Of a stretch of DNA of 64,000 nucleotides, positions 33,981-43,356 are shown piece by piece. Each line of letters starts with the position of its first letter. Position 1 is the first letter of the stretch. The translations under genes and the position numbers were made by a program. Source of the DNA: HIMB114 sp052048155 (GTDB lineage Bacteria > Pseudomonadota > Alphaproteobacteria > Pelagibacterales > Pelagibacteraceae); NCBI RefSeq assembly GCF_052048155.1, contig NZ_JBNAIK010000001.1:186001-250000 (forward strand), in the 5' to 3' direction. The notes beneath the pieces are model-generated. The model searched no databases, was not told the origin of the DNA, and saw only the letters and a list, made by a program, of their open reading frames with translations.

Positions 33981-35840
33981 ATGGAAAAATTTGACGTTGT
34001 TGTAATTGGTGCTGGTCATGCAGGCTGTGAAGCTGCTGCTGCATCTGCGCGTATGAAAGTTAATACTGCTTTAGTTACAACAAATGAAAATTCAATTGGT
34101 GAAATGTCTTGTAACCCAGCTATAGGTGGATTGGGCAAAGGACATCTTGTTAGAGAGATTGATGCATTCGATGGTGTCATGCCAAAAGTTGCTGATGCAT
34201 CCGGTATTCAGTTTAGATTATTAAATCGTAGTCGAGGACCAGCTGTTAGAGGACCGCGAACTCAGTCTGATCGTAAATTATACAAAAAATACATGAAAAA
34301 ATGTCTAATAAGTCATTGTAATCTAAGCATTTTTTATGATCCTGTAATTCAATTTATTTTTAATAAAAATGAAATTGTTGGTGTGATTTTAAAGTCTGGA
34401 AAAGAATTAAGAGCAAAAAAAATAGTTTTAACAACAGGAACTTTTTTAAATGGCGTCATCCATATTGGCGATGAAATGAAACCAGGGGGAAGACATGGTG
34501 AAGATCCAACAACTGGTTTAAGTGAACAGTTAAAAAAATTTAATTTAAATTTATCAAGATTAAAAACCGGAACACCACCAAGGTTAGATGGTCGTACAAT
34601 TAATTTTGAAAATTTAGAAGAACAAAAAGCAGATGATGATCCCTATTTTTTTTCAGTAGATACAAAAAAAATTAATGCAGATCAGGTCTCATGTTTTATG
34701 ACCTATACGAATGATGAAGTTCATAAAATTATTGAAAAAAATTTAAAACGTTCAGCAATGTATAGTGGTAGCATCAAAAGTGTTGGCCCCAGATATTGTC
34801 CTTCTATTGAAGATAAAATTGTAAAATTTAAAGACAAATCTAGACACCAAATTTTTTTAGAACCAGAAGGATTAGATGACCATACTGTCTATCCAAATGG
34901 CATTTCTACGTCCCTACCAGCAGACGCACAGGAGGAATTATTGTTTAAAATCAATGGTTTATCTGATGTTAAGATGATTAGACCAGGTTATGCTATCGAG
35001 TATGATTACGTTGATCCAAGAGAGCTCAATGCTACTTTAGAATTAAAAAAAATTAAATCTTTGTTTTTAGCTGGTCAGATAAATGGAACCACTGGTTACG
35101 AGGAAGCTGCAGCTCAAGGTTTGATTGCTGGCATTAACGCAGCACTTCAAAGTAAAAATAAAAAACCATTTACCTTAGATAGGTCACAAGCATACATAGG
35201 TGTTATGATTGATGATCTTATAACAAAGGGTGTTGCTGAGCCTTATCGTATGTTTACCTCACGCGCTGAATATAGATTAACTTTACGTTCTGATAACGCG
35301 GATTTAAGATTATCTTCTATAGCGAAAGATTTAGAAATATTAAGTGATTCAAGATTGCAAAATTTTGAAAAAAAACTCGAAAATATTAATAAACTTAAAG
35401 TTCAATTATCTTCCAGGTCTTTCACCCCTAATGAGGCTGATAAACATGGCATAAAGATTTCAAAGGACGGTATTAAAAGGAATGGTCTAGAGCTTTTAAG
35501 GTATAAAGGGGTTACTTTTGATAAATTAAAACCAATTTTTGGTCTTGGTGATTACGATCAAGATGTTATTGAGCAAATTGAGATAGATAATCATTACTCC
35601 GGATATTACGCTAAGCAAGAGGATGACATTGAGATATTTAAAAAGGATGAAAACATGAAAATCCCAGAAAATATTGATTATTCAGCAATTAGCGGACTTT
35701 CTAATGAGATCAGGCAGAAATTAGAGCTTATAAGGCCTAAAACTTTCGGTCAGGCCTCAAGAATTGAGGGTATTACTCCAGCAGCTATAAATCTTCTTTT
35801 AACGTATTCTAAAAGGTATAATTTTAAGCATACTGCTTAA
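33981..35840 (+). CDS. mnmG: tRNA uridine 5-carboxymethylaminomethyl modification enzyme MnmG (GidA)
   Basis: A 619-residue FAD enzyme and MnmE partner. The FAD site is VVIGAGHAGCEAA at 6-18, the conserved EMSCNPAIGGLGKGHLVREIDA follows near 42-63, then TGTFLNGVIHIGD and GQINGTTGYEEAAAQGLIAGINA. A C-terminal helical domain binds MnmE and tRNA. Length is normal. It abuts rsmG (no gap). Confidence 0.98.
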   Translation: MEKFDVVVIGAGHAGCEAAAASARMKVNTALVTTNENSIGEMSCNPAIGGLGKGHLVREIDAFDGVMPKVADASGIQFRLLNRSRGPAVRGPRTQSDRKLYKKYMKKCLISHCNLSIFYDPVIQFIFNKNEIVGVILKSGKELRAKKIVLTTGTFLNGVIHIGDEMKPGGRHGEDPTTGLSEQLKKFNLNLSRLKTGTPPRLDGRTINFENLEEQKADDDPYFFSVDTKKINADQVSCFMTYTNDEVHKIIEKNLKRSAMYSGSIKSVGPRYCPSIEDKIVKFKDKSRHQIFLEPEGLDDHTVYPNGISTSLPADAQEELLFKINGLSDVKMIRPGYAIEYDYVDPRELNATLELKKIKSLFLAGQINGTTGYEEAAAQGLIAGINAALQSKNKKPFTLDRSQAYIGVMIDDLITKGVAEPYRMFTSRAEYRLTLRSDNADLRLSSIAKDLEILSDSRLQNFEKKLENINKLKVQLSSRSFTPNEADKHGIKISKDGIKRNGLELLRYKGVTFDKLKPIFGLGDYDQDVIEQIEIDNHYSGYYAKQEDDIEIFKKDENMKIPENIDYSAISGLSNEIRQKLELIRPKTFGQASRIEGITPAAINLLLTYSKRYNFKHTA

Positions 35841-36458
35841 ATGATTCGATCAAATTATTTTGATAAGAGTGTTTCACGTGAAACATTAGGAAAAATATTA
35901 AAATACCATGAATTTTTGATTGAAAGTAATAAAAAACTATCATTAATATCAAAAAGCACTGAAAAAGAGGCTATAGAGAGACACTATGTAGACTGTGCAC
36001 AAATCATTAAATATTTAGATAAAACCGATAAAAGTATTCTAGATATAGGTTCTGGTGCTGGCCTGCCAGGTATTATTTTGGATATAATCAAGAAAGACCA
36101 TAATTTAAACTTTTCAACACATCTTGTTGAAAAAAGTCCAAAAAAGTCAAATTTTTTGAAAAAAGCAAATAGTTTTCTTGATCTTGATATTAAAATACAT
36201 AACTGTGACGTAAAGCAGATGGAAATAAAAAATTTTACTACGCTTGTAAGCAGAGCTTTTAAGCCAATGAAAGAATTTTTTAATATAATTAATCAATCAC
36301 AAATAAAATTTAAAAAAATTATTTTAATGAAGGGTGAAAAGTTCATGGATGAATTTATTGAAGCAAAAAAATATTTTGAAATAAATTGTGAGTACCATGA
36401 AAGTATCACAAATCCGGGTTCGAAAGTTTTTGTAATAAAAGGTGTATCTAAAAATTAA
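35841..36458 (+). CDS. rsmG: 16S rRNA (guanine527-N7)-methyltransferase
   Basis: A 205-residue SAM-dependent methyltransferase (GidB). After the N-terminal VSRETLGKILKYHEFLIESNKKLSLIS comes the SAM motif LDIGSGAGLPGIIL near 67-80, then HLVEKSPKKSNFLK and SRAFKPM. Codons 10-15 are written by the parS palindrome, which encodes the well-known SVSRET residues. parA starts directly after the stop. Confidence 0.96.
   Translation: MIRSNYFDKSVSRETLGKILKYHEFLIESNKKLSLISKSTEKEAIERHYVDCAQIIKYLDKTDKSILDIGSGAGLPGIILDIIKKDHNLNFSTHLVEKSPKKSNFLKKANSFLDLDIKIHNCDVKQMEIKNFTTLVSRAFKPMKEFFNIINQSQIKFKKIILMKGEKFMDEFIEAKKYFEINCEYHESITNPGSKVFVIKGVSKN
35870..35885. promoter_or_regulatory. parS: parS centromere site (ParB binding)
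   Basis: TGTTTCACGTGAAACA is a perfect 16-base palindrome identical to the consensus bacterial parS. It lies inside the rsmG coding sequence, about 580 bases upstream of parA. ParB loading here would nucleate the segregation complex. No second perfect copy was noticed in the window. Confidence 0.97.
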
Positions 36459-37238
36459 ATGACAAAAATAATTTCCATAATAAATCAAAAGGGCGGTGTT
36501 GGAAAAACTACATCGACAATTAACCTTGGGCATGCGTTAGCATCAAGCGGACAAAAAATTTTAGTCATAGATTTAGATCCTCAAGGAAATGCATCCACGG
36601 GCTTAGGAATTGACAGAGGCAAAAGAGAAAAAACAATTTATGAATTTTTAGTTAGTAGAAATGATGATCCAAATTCATTTATCTCAAAAACTCAAACGGA
36701 AAATTTAGATATTATATGTGCAAACGAAGACCTTTCAGGTTTTGAAACGGAGGTTGCTGATGAGAGTAAAAGAGCCTTCTTTTTAAGGGATGTTTTAGAC
36801 CAAATAAAGGAAAAAAATCAATATAATCATATACTTATTGATTGCCCACCTTCCCTAAGTTTGCTTACTATTATGGCTTTAGTTGCCTCAGATACAGTAA
36901 TTATACCGTTGCAGACAGAATTTTTTGCATTGGAGGGTGTTTCTCAACTGATCAAAACAATTGAAAGAGTAAAAGAAAATTTAAATAAAAATTTATCAAT
37001 ACAAGGTGTAATTTTAACTATGTATGACAGAAGAAATAAACTCTCTAGTCAAGTTGAACAGGAAGCAAGAAAATATTTTGGTTCAAAAGTTTATAAAACA
37101 GTCATACCAAGAAATGTTAGAATTTCAGAGGCACCATCTCATGGAATGCCAGTAATTGTTTATGATAAAAATAGTTCTGGGTCGATTGCCTATCAAGAAT
37201 TATCTAACGAAATTCTAAATGGAAGTTATGCTGCATGA
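36459..37238 (+). CDS. parA: Chromosome partitioning ATPase ParA
   Basis: A 259-residue Walker-type ATPase. The deviant Walker A KGGVGKTTSTINL starts at about residue 10, Walker A' VIDLDPQGNASTGLGI follows near 40, and LIDCPPSLSLLTIMAL near 125 is the Walker B region. No N-terminal helix-turn-helix, so it is the chromosomal (type Ib/Soj-like) form. Four-base overlap with parB. Confidence 0.98.
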   Translation: MTKIISIINQKGGVGKTTSTINLGHALASSGQKILVIDLDPQGNASTGLGIDRGKREKTIYEFLVSRNDDPNSFISKTQTENLDIICANEDLSGFETEVADESKRAFFLRDVLDQIKEKNQYNHILIDCPPSLSLLTIMALVASDTVIIPLQTEFFALEGVSQLIKTIERVKENLNKNLSIQGVILTMYDRRNKLSSQVEQEARKYFGSKVYKTVIPRNVRISEAPSHGMPVIVYDKNSSGSIAYQELSNEILNGSYAA

Positions 37239-38101
37239 TTAAAGCAAAAGGTTTAGGTAAAGGTTTATCTGCATTATTAGGCGATAGTAACAATGATGAG
37301 AAAAAGAATGTTGTTGAACTTTCAAATGTTAAAACAGATAAAACACCAATTCATCTTTTAGTTCCTAATCAATATCAACCAAGAAAAAATTTTGACAAAA
37401 AACAACTTGATGAACTTGCAACATCTATTAAAACACGAGGAATTATTCAGCCCATAGCTGTCAGAAAATCAAAAGATGGTAAGTTTGAAATTATAGCTGG
37501 AGAGAGAAGATGGAGAGCTGCCCAGCTGGCAAAAGTCCATGAGGTTCCAACAGTTTTACTTGATGCAGATGACGAATTAGCCGCTGAATTCGCGGTTTTA
37601 GAGAACGTTCAGAGGGAGGGCCTAAATGCGTTAGAGGAAGCAGAAGGGTATCAAACTTTGATCGATAAATTTAGTTACACTCAAGACAAAATCGCTGACA
37701 TGATAGGGAAGAGCAGGGTGTATATCGCTAATACGCTAAGGTTAAAAAGACTTCCTAATGAAATTCAAGATATGATTACAAATGGTCTGCTTACACCAGG
37801 ACATGCTAGATCTTTAATTGATATAAATAATAATATTGAGCTAGCAAAGGAAATTATTAATAAAAATTTATCTGTAAGACAAGCTGAATTACTCAGCAAA
37901 AAAAATGCAACCTTTTCTAAAAAAATTAAAATTAGAAATATTGATCCTAATATTAAAGATTTAGAGAATTCATTAGAACAAAAAACAGGCATGAAAGTTA
38001 TTATTGATAATAAGAAAAATAATAAAGGTAAGATTACTTTCGAATATAAAGATCTAGATCAATTAAATCAGCTTGTTGCGAATGTTAAAAGTAAGTATTA
38101 G
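37235..38101 (+). CDS. parB: Chromosome partitioning protein ParB
   Basis: A 288-residue CTP-dependent clamp that binds parS. It begins KGLGKGLSALLG (the ParA-stimulating arginine/lysine-type N-terminus), has the CTP-binding boxes IIQPIAVRKS and IIAGERRWRAAQLA, ENVQREGLNALEEAEGY, the helix-turn-helix KIADMIGKSRVYIANTLRLKRLP and a C-terminal dimerisation domain. The cognate parS is 1.4 kb upstream. Convergent with holA, overlapping by 17 bases. Confidence 0.98.
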   Translation: MIKAKGLGKGLSALLGDSNNDEKKNVVELSNVKTDKTPIHLLVPNQYQPRKNFDKKQLDELATSIKTRGIIQPIAVRKSKDGKFEIIAGERRWRAAQLAKVHEVPTVLLDADDELAAEFAVLENVQREGLNALEEAEGYQTLIDKFSYTQDKIADMIGKSRVYIANTLRLKRLPNEIQDMITNGLLTPGHARSLIDINNNIELAKEIINKNLSVRQAELLSKKNATFSKKIKIRNIDPNIKDLENSLEQKTGMKVIIDNKKNNKGKITFEYKDLDQLNQLVANVKSKY

Positions 38102-39089
38102 TTAATACCCTTTTTGTTACAATATCTAAAAGAAATTTATTAAAAATTGTTTCCGCGATCTCGTAGTTAAGTTTACATAGTATTTCAATTTCATTAATTT
38201 TGTCTAATAATGTATTTAATTCGTTTTTATTCCATTTAGATAATTGTGTTTGGATAATGCTTTTTTCTTTCCAGAAAATTGGTGGTTTATAAGTATCAAC
38301 TAATACCGCAATTTTAGTTTCATTTTCATTATATTCATAAATATCAATTAGTTTGTTTATTTTGTATTTTAGTGGGCCAAGCACTTCATTGAAGTTAATA
38401 GAAAAATGATAAAAACTTGAGAGTATTTTATTTAATGCTTTTTTGTCCCCTGACAATAAAGCGTTAGATATTTCAAAAGCATCAAAAGAAGATGTAGTGT
38501 TAAATAGTGAAGAAAATGTTTCACTGTCTAATTTTTTATCTTTTGTAATAAGCTCTAATTTTTCCAATCCACTATTGATGTCATTTCGATTAAGTTTATT
38601 AATATTAAATAATTGATCTATGGCTTCATAGGGAACTTTTATACCAAGTTTTGTTAATCCATTTCTAAGCAAAGATTGTAGGGTTTTTTCATCATCTTCG
38701 TAACATGCAATACAAGATATTATTTTTTCTTTTTCAGCTTTATTTCTTAAGCTACTTTTTTTTGTAAGGTTATTAGTAACTATAATTAATTTTTTATCTA
38801 TCTCTGAAAAATTTATGTAATCTAATAGTTTATCCGACGCTTCTTGAATAATTAAAATTTCTTTTTCACCAAACAAGCTATCTTGATTTAAATAATTATC
38901 TAATATTTCAATGTCTTTTAAAAATTCATCTTCTTTAATAAATTTTGTTTTGAATTCATTTTTTTTAAAAATTTGAGTTAATTTATTTAGGATTTCGGTT
39001 TTTAAATGAAAATTTTCACCATAAATTAAATTTATTTTGTAATCTGAAAAAAGTTTTTCATAATTAATTGAAAAACTTTTAATTATCAT
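38085..39089 (-). CDS. holA: DNA polymerase III delta subunit
   Basis: 334 residues. A clamp-loader wrench subunit, poorly conserved in sequence. LIYGENFHLKTEIL near residue 20 marks the degenerate nucleotide-binding start, LDNYLNQDSLFGEKEILIIQEAS the next region, and the helical C-terminal collar domain contains SFDAFEISNALLSGDKKALNKIL and LGPLKYKINKLIDI. Position between lptE and the par genes follows alphaproteobacterial order leuS-lptE-holA-parB, which supports the call. Confidence 0.9.
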   Translation of the reverse strand: MIIKSFSINYEKLFSDYKINLIYGENFHLKTEILNKLTQIFKKNEFKTKFIKEDEFLKDIEILDNYLNQDSLFGEKEILIIQEASDKLLDYINFSEIDKKLIIVTNNLTKKSSLRNKAEKEKIISCIACYEDDEKTLQSLLRNGLTKLGIKVPYEAIDQLFNINKLNRNDINSGLEKLELITKDKKLDSETFSSLFNTTSSFDAFEISNALLSGDKKALNKILSSFYHFSINFNEVLGPLKYKINKLIDIYEYNENETKIAVLVDTYKPPIFWKEKSIIQTQLSKWNKNELNTLLDKINEIEILCKLNYEIAETIFNKFLLDIVTKRVLTNTYF

Positions 39090-39568
39090 TGTTGGCTAGA
39101 TATGATTTTTGCTCTAACGGCAAAAGTAAGTTGTTGAATTAAATTTGTAATAATATTTTCTTTTTCAATTCTTTTAACTTCGTCATCTGTAGATACGTTG
39201 TTTGTTACACTTACTACTCTTCCATCACTTAGGCTTTCTCCACCAATTTGTTTACCTTTGTTATCAACAATTTGAAAATTAATTGTGACCGTAACTTCTT
39301 CTTCCGTTGTTATTCCTGCAGTATTTTTGGTTACAGAAGCAGAACTCTCTCCAATATTTATTTTTAAAGAATAAGCATCTTTCAATGCTTTATTGATTGG
39401 AATATTAAGGTTACTTTTTAGATAATATGTTAGCCCACTTGGACCTGAGTAATCAATCTTATTTATTTTAATATCGCTAAGATCAACATTTTTTAACATT
39501 GGCGAGAAGCCACACGATGTTAAAAAAAGTAAAGTAATAAAAATATAAAACTGTTTAAACATTTTCAT
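39086..39568 (-). CDS. lptE: LPS-assembly lipoprotein LptE-like
   Basis: A 160-residue lipoprotein: signal peptide with lipobox FLTSCGFSPML (Cys at about 19). The beta-sandwich core shows YYLKSNLNIPINKA and a C-terminal helix IITNLIQQLTFAVRAKI. LptE plugs LptD at the outer membrane. The start overlaps leuS by four bases in the leuS-lptE-holA unit. Sequence weakly conserved; context decisive. Confidence 0.88.
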   Translation of the reverse strand: MKMFKQFYIFITLLFLTSCGFSPMLKNVDLSDIKINKIDYSGPSGLTYYLKSNLNIPINKALKDAYSLKINIGESSASVTKNTAGITTEEEVTVTINFQIVDNKGKQIGGESLSDGRVVSVTNNVSTDDEVKRIEKENIITNLIQQLTFAVRAKIISSQQ

Positions 39569-42120
39569 TTAACAACAATATTAACTAATTTATTCTTAAC
39601 GTATATCTTTTTTATTATATTTTTTCCTGACACTAAGTTTTTAATGTTTTCAATCTCTAAACACTCATTAAATATCCTTTCTTCACTCTGGTCAGGTTCT
39701 GCATCAAGTAATGCTCTTTTTTTACCATTAATCTGAATAACAATGTTGATTTTGTCTTCTTTGATTAATTTTTCATCATATGTTGGCCATGCTGAGATGT
39801 GAATTTCTTTGTTACCATAGTTTTTCTCCCAACATTCAGACGCTATGTGAGGTGTAAAAGGATATATTAAAACTAAAAACTCTTTGAACATTTTTTTAAA
39901 TAAAATTTTTTCTGATTTATTTTCATGCAATTTTTTAGATAGAAAGTTCAAAAACTCATAAAATTTGGCGACTGCCACATTAAAATGAAAGTTTTCAATA
40001 TTGTACGAAATTTCTTTAACGAGTTTATTTATTAACTTTTCACATTGGTTAATTTCTTCGTCATTTAATTTATTTTTTTCCTCAATATTTTGTATCATTT
40101 CAGAAATTGTCCAAATTTTTTGAATAAACTTATAAGATCCAGAAATTCCTTCATCACTCCATTGAATATCTCTTTCTGGCGGACTATCAGATAAAACAAA
40201 CCACCTTACTGCATCTGCACCATATAGATTAATTACTGTTTGAGGATCAACTACATTTTTCTTTGATTTAGACATGGACTCTGAAGGTCCAACTTTAATT
40301 GTCTCTTTGTTATTTTTATCAAAGAATTTACCATTTTCTTCAATTACATCTTCAGGAAAAACCCATTCGCCTTTCTCATTTTTGAAAGTTTTGTGGCAAA
40401 CCATACCTTGTGTGAATAGCCCTTTGAATGGTTCTTTTATTTCAAGGCTAGTATCTTTCGTAATTGCCCTTGTAAAAAATCTTGAATAAAGCAAATGTAA
40501 AATAGCATGCTCTACTCCACCAATGTATTGATCAACTGGCATCCAGTATTTTGCATCATCGATTGAAAATCCTTCTTTTGAATTATCACTTGAACAAAAT
40601 CTTAAAAAGTACCATGACGAATCTACGAAAGTATCTAGTGTATCGGTTTCTCTAATTAATTCTTTTCCAGTTTCAGAACATTTAACCCTTTTCCAATTTG
40701 GATGTCGGTCTAATGGGTTACCTGGTTTATCAAAATTAATATCTTCAGGAAGTTTTACTGGAAGCTCATTTTCTGGAACTGGTATAGCCTCACCTTTTTC
40801 ATCATACATTACAGGAATAGGACAACCCCAATATCTTTGCCTTGAAATTCCCCAATCTCTTAATCTAAATGTTGTTTTTGCTGTTCCAAATTTATTCTTT
40901 TCAATTTCCTTGATGACTTTAGCTTTTCCTTCCTCAACACTAAAATTATTTAAAAAATCTGAATTAATAATTTTTCCATCACCGGTGTATGCTTCATCTT
41001 CAATTTTAAAATCAGAAGCTTTTTGATCTTTTGGAAGTATGACGGGCGTTACTTCTAATTTGTATTTGTTAGCAAAATCTAAATCTCTCTGATCATGTGC
41101 TGGACAGCCAAAAATTGCACCTGTTCCATATTCCATAAGAACAAAATTTGAAAAGAAGACCGGTAAAGTTTTACCCTTAATAAATGGGTGCAAAACTTCG
41201 AAATCAGTTTTAAATCCAAGCTTTTCTGTTTTAGCTATTGCTTCGTCTGTATTTCCTGTTTTGTAACAAGCCTCTTTAAAGTCTAAATATTTTTCATCAT
41301 TTTTATATTTTTTTGATAGAGGGTGATCAACAGCTAGCGCAATGAAAGATGCTCCAAAAATAGTGTCTGGTCTAGTTGTAAATACAGTAATTTTGTTATT
41401 ATCATTTTTAATTTCAAAATTTAGCTCACACCCAACTGATTTGCCGATCCAGTTTTTTTGCATAATTTTTACTTTTTCGGGCCATTCATTAAGAGTATTT
41501 AATGATGCATCTAGATCATCTGCAAAAGCTGTAATTTTAAAAAACCACTGTGAAAGTTTTTTTTGAACAACTTGAGCGCCAGATCTCCAGCCTTTACCAT
41601 CTATAACTTGTTCATTAGCTAAAACTGTATTGTCTACTGGGTCCCAGTTAACTAAACTTTCTTTTTTATAAACTAATCCTTTTTTTAATAGATTAAGAAA
41701 GAATTTTTGTTGATGCTTGTAATAATCATCATTACACGTTGATATCTCTCTTCCCCAGTCAATTGAAAACCCAAGTAATTTTAATTGACCCTTCATGGTC
41801 TCTATATTGTTTAACGTCCAGTCTTTAGGGTGAAGTTTTTTTTGCATAGCTGCATTTTCTGCTGGCATTCCAAAAGAGTCCCAGCCCATAGGATGTAAAA
41901 CGTTAAAACCTTTTAATCTTTTGTAATTAGCGATGACATCTCCCAAAGTATAATTTCTGACGTGACCCATATGAATTTTACCTGATGGATAAGGAAACAT
42001 TTCAAGGCAGTAGTATTTAGGTTTATCTTTTGACTTCGAAGCTTGAAATACTTTATTTTTATCCCAATATTCTTGCCACTTTTTATCGACTACTGAAGGG
42101 TTAAACTTTTCTAGGTGCAT
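39565..42120 (-). CDS. leuS: Leucyl-tRNA synthetase
   Basis: An 851-residue class I synthetase. The HIGH-type motif is PSGKIHMGHVRNY near residue 48, the CP1 editing domain includes TTRPDTIFGASFIALAVDHPL with the conserved TRPDT, and the KMSKS loop is ESMSKSKKNVVDP near 617. WYFLRFCS and QYIGGVEHAILHLLYSRF are standard. Length is complete. Confidence 0.98.
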   Translation of the reverse strand: MHLEKFNPSVVDKKWQEYWDKNKVFQASKSKDKPKYYCLEMFPYPSGKIHMGHVRNYTLGDVIANYKRLKGFNVLHPMGWDSFGMPAENAAMQKKLHPKDWTLNNIETMKGQLKLLGFSIDWGREISTCNDDYYKHQQKFFLNLLKKGLVYKKESLVNWDPVDNTVLANEQVIDGKGWRSGAQVVQKKLSQWFFKITAFADDLDASLNTLNEWPEKVKIMQKNWIGKSVGCELNFEIKNDNNKITVFTTRPDTIFGASFIALAVDHPLSKKYKNDEKYLDFKEACYKTGNTDEAIAKTEKLGFKTDFEVLHPFIKGKTLPVFFSNFVLMEYGTGAIFGCPAHDQRDLDFANKYKLEVTPVILPKDQKASDFKIEDEAYTGDGKIINSDFLNNFSVEEGKAKVIKEIEKNKFGTAKTTFRLRDWGISRQRYWGCPIPVMYDEKGEAIPVPENELPVKLPEDINFDKPGNPLDRHPNWKRVKCSETGKELIRETDTLDTFVDSSWYFLRFCSSDNSKEGFSIDDAKYWMPVDQYIGGVEHAILHLLYSRFFTRAITKDTSLEIKEPFKGLFTQGMVCHKTFKNEKGEWVFPEDVIEENGKFFDKNNKETIKVGPSESMSKSKKNVVDPQTVINLYGADAVRWFVLSDSPPERDIQWSDEGISGSYKFIQKIWTISEMIQNIEEKNKLNDEEINQCEKLINKLVKEISYNIENFHFNVAVAKFYEFLNFLSKKLHENKSEKILFKKMFKEFLVLIYPFTPHIASECWEKNYGNKEIHISAWPTYDEKLIKEDKINIVIQINGKKRALLDAEPDQSEERIFNECLEIENIKNLVSGKNIIKKIYVKNKLVNIVVK

Positions 42121-42137
42121 GAGGTGAATTTACTTAT

Positions 42138-42716
42138 TTAAAGGTTTGTAGCAATTAAATTAAGATATGAAATGAAGTCTTTTTTCATTTTTTTATCAAT
42201 CATACTAATTGATGCAAAACCTCTTCCTTTAAGAAGAATTATTTTTTTTATGTTTTTTTCATTAATGCCACCCAATGCATGGATGTGTATCTTCGAAAAT
42301 TTTAACAATAAGTTTTGATAAAAATTCAAGCCTTTACCAATTTTATTTGAGCCCGAACAAGTATTAAAAATGGGTGAGATAAAGATTTCTTTGCAGCCTT
42401 GGCTAATTTTTTTACGTAATTCAATTTCATTATGAGCAGAACCAATGAGATGTAGACTTGATTTTAAATATTTTTTTTTGTTATTAAAACTTGGTATATA
42501 TAAACCATGAGACCTAAGTTTTATGGCTAACCTTTCGTCATTGGAAATATAGAGTTTAAAATTTCTTTTTTTGCAATAATCTTGAAGTTTGAAAGCATTA
42601 CTAAGATAATCAGTTTTTTGGTAATTTCTGTAAATAATATTTATATTCTTTAGTTGATTAAGATTTTCTTTTTGAATATCGTTTAATTCATTAATATAGA
42701 AAAAAATTTTAAACAT
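42138..42716 (-). CDS. ThiE/TenI-like TIM-barrel protein, diverged
   Basis: 192 residues from ATG 42714-42716; upstream in-frame codons overlap the divergent yggS and are discarded. Thiamine-phosphate-synthase/TenI fold features: KLYISNDERLAIKLRSHGLYIPS, GSAHNEIELRKKISQGCKEIFISPIFNT, and HALGGINEKN, corresponding to the phosphate and substrate loops of ThiE. ThiE's diphosphate-binding region is partly altered, so synthase or thiazole tautomerase activity is uncertain. Lies between leuS and yggS. A thiamine link agrees with the TPP riboswitch at 47084 but no functional tie is shown. Confidence 0.7.
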   Translation of the reverse strand: MFKIFFYINELNDIQKENLNQLKNINIIYRNYQKTDYLSNAFKLQDYCKKRNFKLYISNDERLAIKLRSHGLYIPSFNNKKKYLKSSLHLIGSAHNEIELRKKISQGCKEIFISPIFNTCSGSNKIGKGLNFYQNLLLKFSKIHIHALGGINEKNIKKIILLKGRGFASISMIDKKMKKDFISYLNLIATNL

Positions 42717-42720
42717 TTTT

Positions 42721-43356
42721 ATGAGTATAGTACAAAATTTAGAAAATATTAAAAAAGAATTAGTTTCAAATAATATCAATTCGAAAATTATTGCAGTGAG
42801 TAAAACTTTTGAATTATCCCACATACAGCCCCTCATCGATCATGGGCATTTAGCTTACGGAGAAAATAAAGTTCAAGAGGCTAAAAGAAAATGGGAAGAG
42901 CTTTTAAAAATAAATAACAATATTCAACTTCATCTTATTGGCGGTTTACAAACAAATAAATCAAAAGACGCTGTAAAGTTGTTTCATTATATTCACTCAG
43001 TAGATAGAGAAAAGTTAGTAGACACACTTGCATCAGCTGAAACAAATCTGAATTTAAAAAGAAAATATTTCTTACAAGTTAACACGGGATATGAAGATCA
43101 AAAATCTGGTGTAAGTATAGAAAATACAGAACAGCTTTATAATTATGCTCAAAAAAAAATAGATATTATAGGCTTAATGTGTATTCCTCCAGCAGAGGGG
43201 GACTCAAAAAAACATTTTGAAATTTTACGTGAGTTATCGATAAAGCTAAATTTAAAAGAGCTTAGTATGGGCATGAGTCATGATTATTTAGAGGCCGGGG
43301 CAAATGGAGCGACTTATGTAAGAGTCGGTAGCAAAATTTTTGGAGCAAGAGGTTAG
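42721..43356 (+). CDS. yggS: YggS/PROSC-family PLP homeostasis protein
   Basis: A 211-residue alanine-racemase-like single-domain PLP-binding protein. IIAVSKTFE near 23 carries the PLP lysine, then YGENKVQEAKRKW, HLIGGLQTNKSKDAV, FLQVNTGYEDQKSGV, LSMGMSHDYLEA and VRVGSKIFGAR close the phosphate-binding site. It balances free PLP in the cell. Four bases separate its start from the ThiE-like start on the other strand. Confidence 0.96.
   Translation: MSIVQNLENIKKELVSNNINSKIIAVSKTFELSHIQPLIDHGHLAYGENKVQEAKRKWEELLKINNNIQLHLIGGLQTNKSKDAVKLFHYIHSVDREKLVDTLASAETNLNLKRKYFLQVNTGYEDQKSGVSIENTEQLYNYAQKKIDIIGLMCIPPAEGDSKKHFEILRELSIKLNLKELSMGMSHDYLEAGANGATYVRVGSKIFGARG

Noticed and set aside
42717..42836. 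40-codon N-terminal extension of the ThiE-like gene
   Set aside because: Runs through the start of the divergent yggS gene and encodes no part of the fold.
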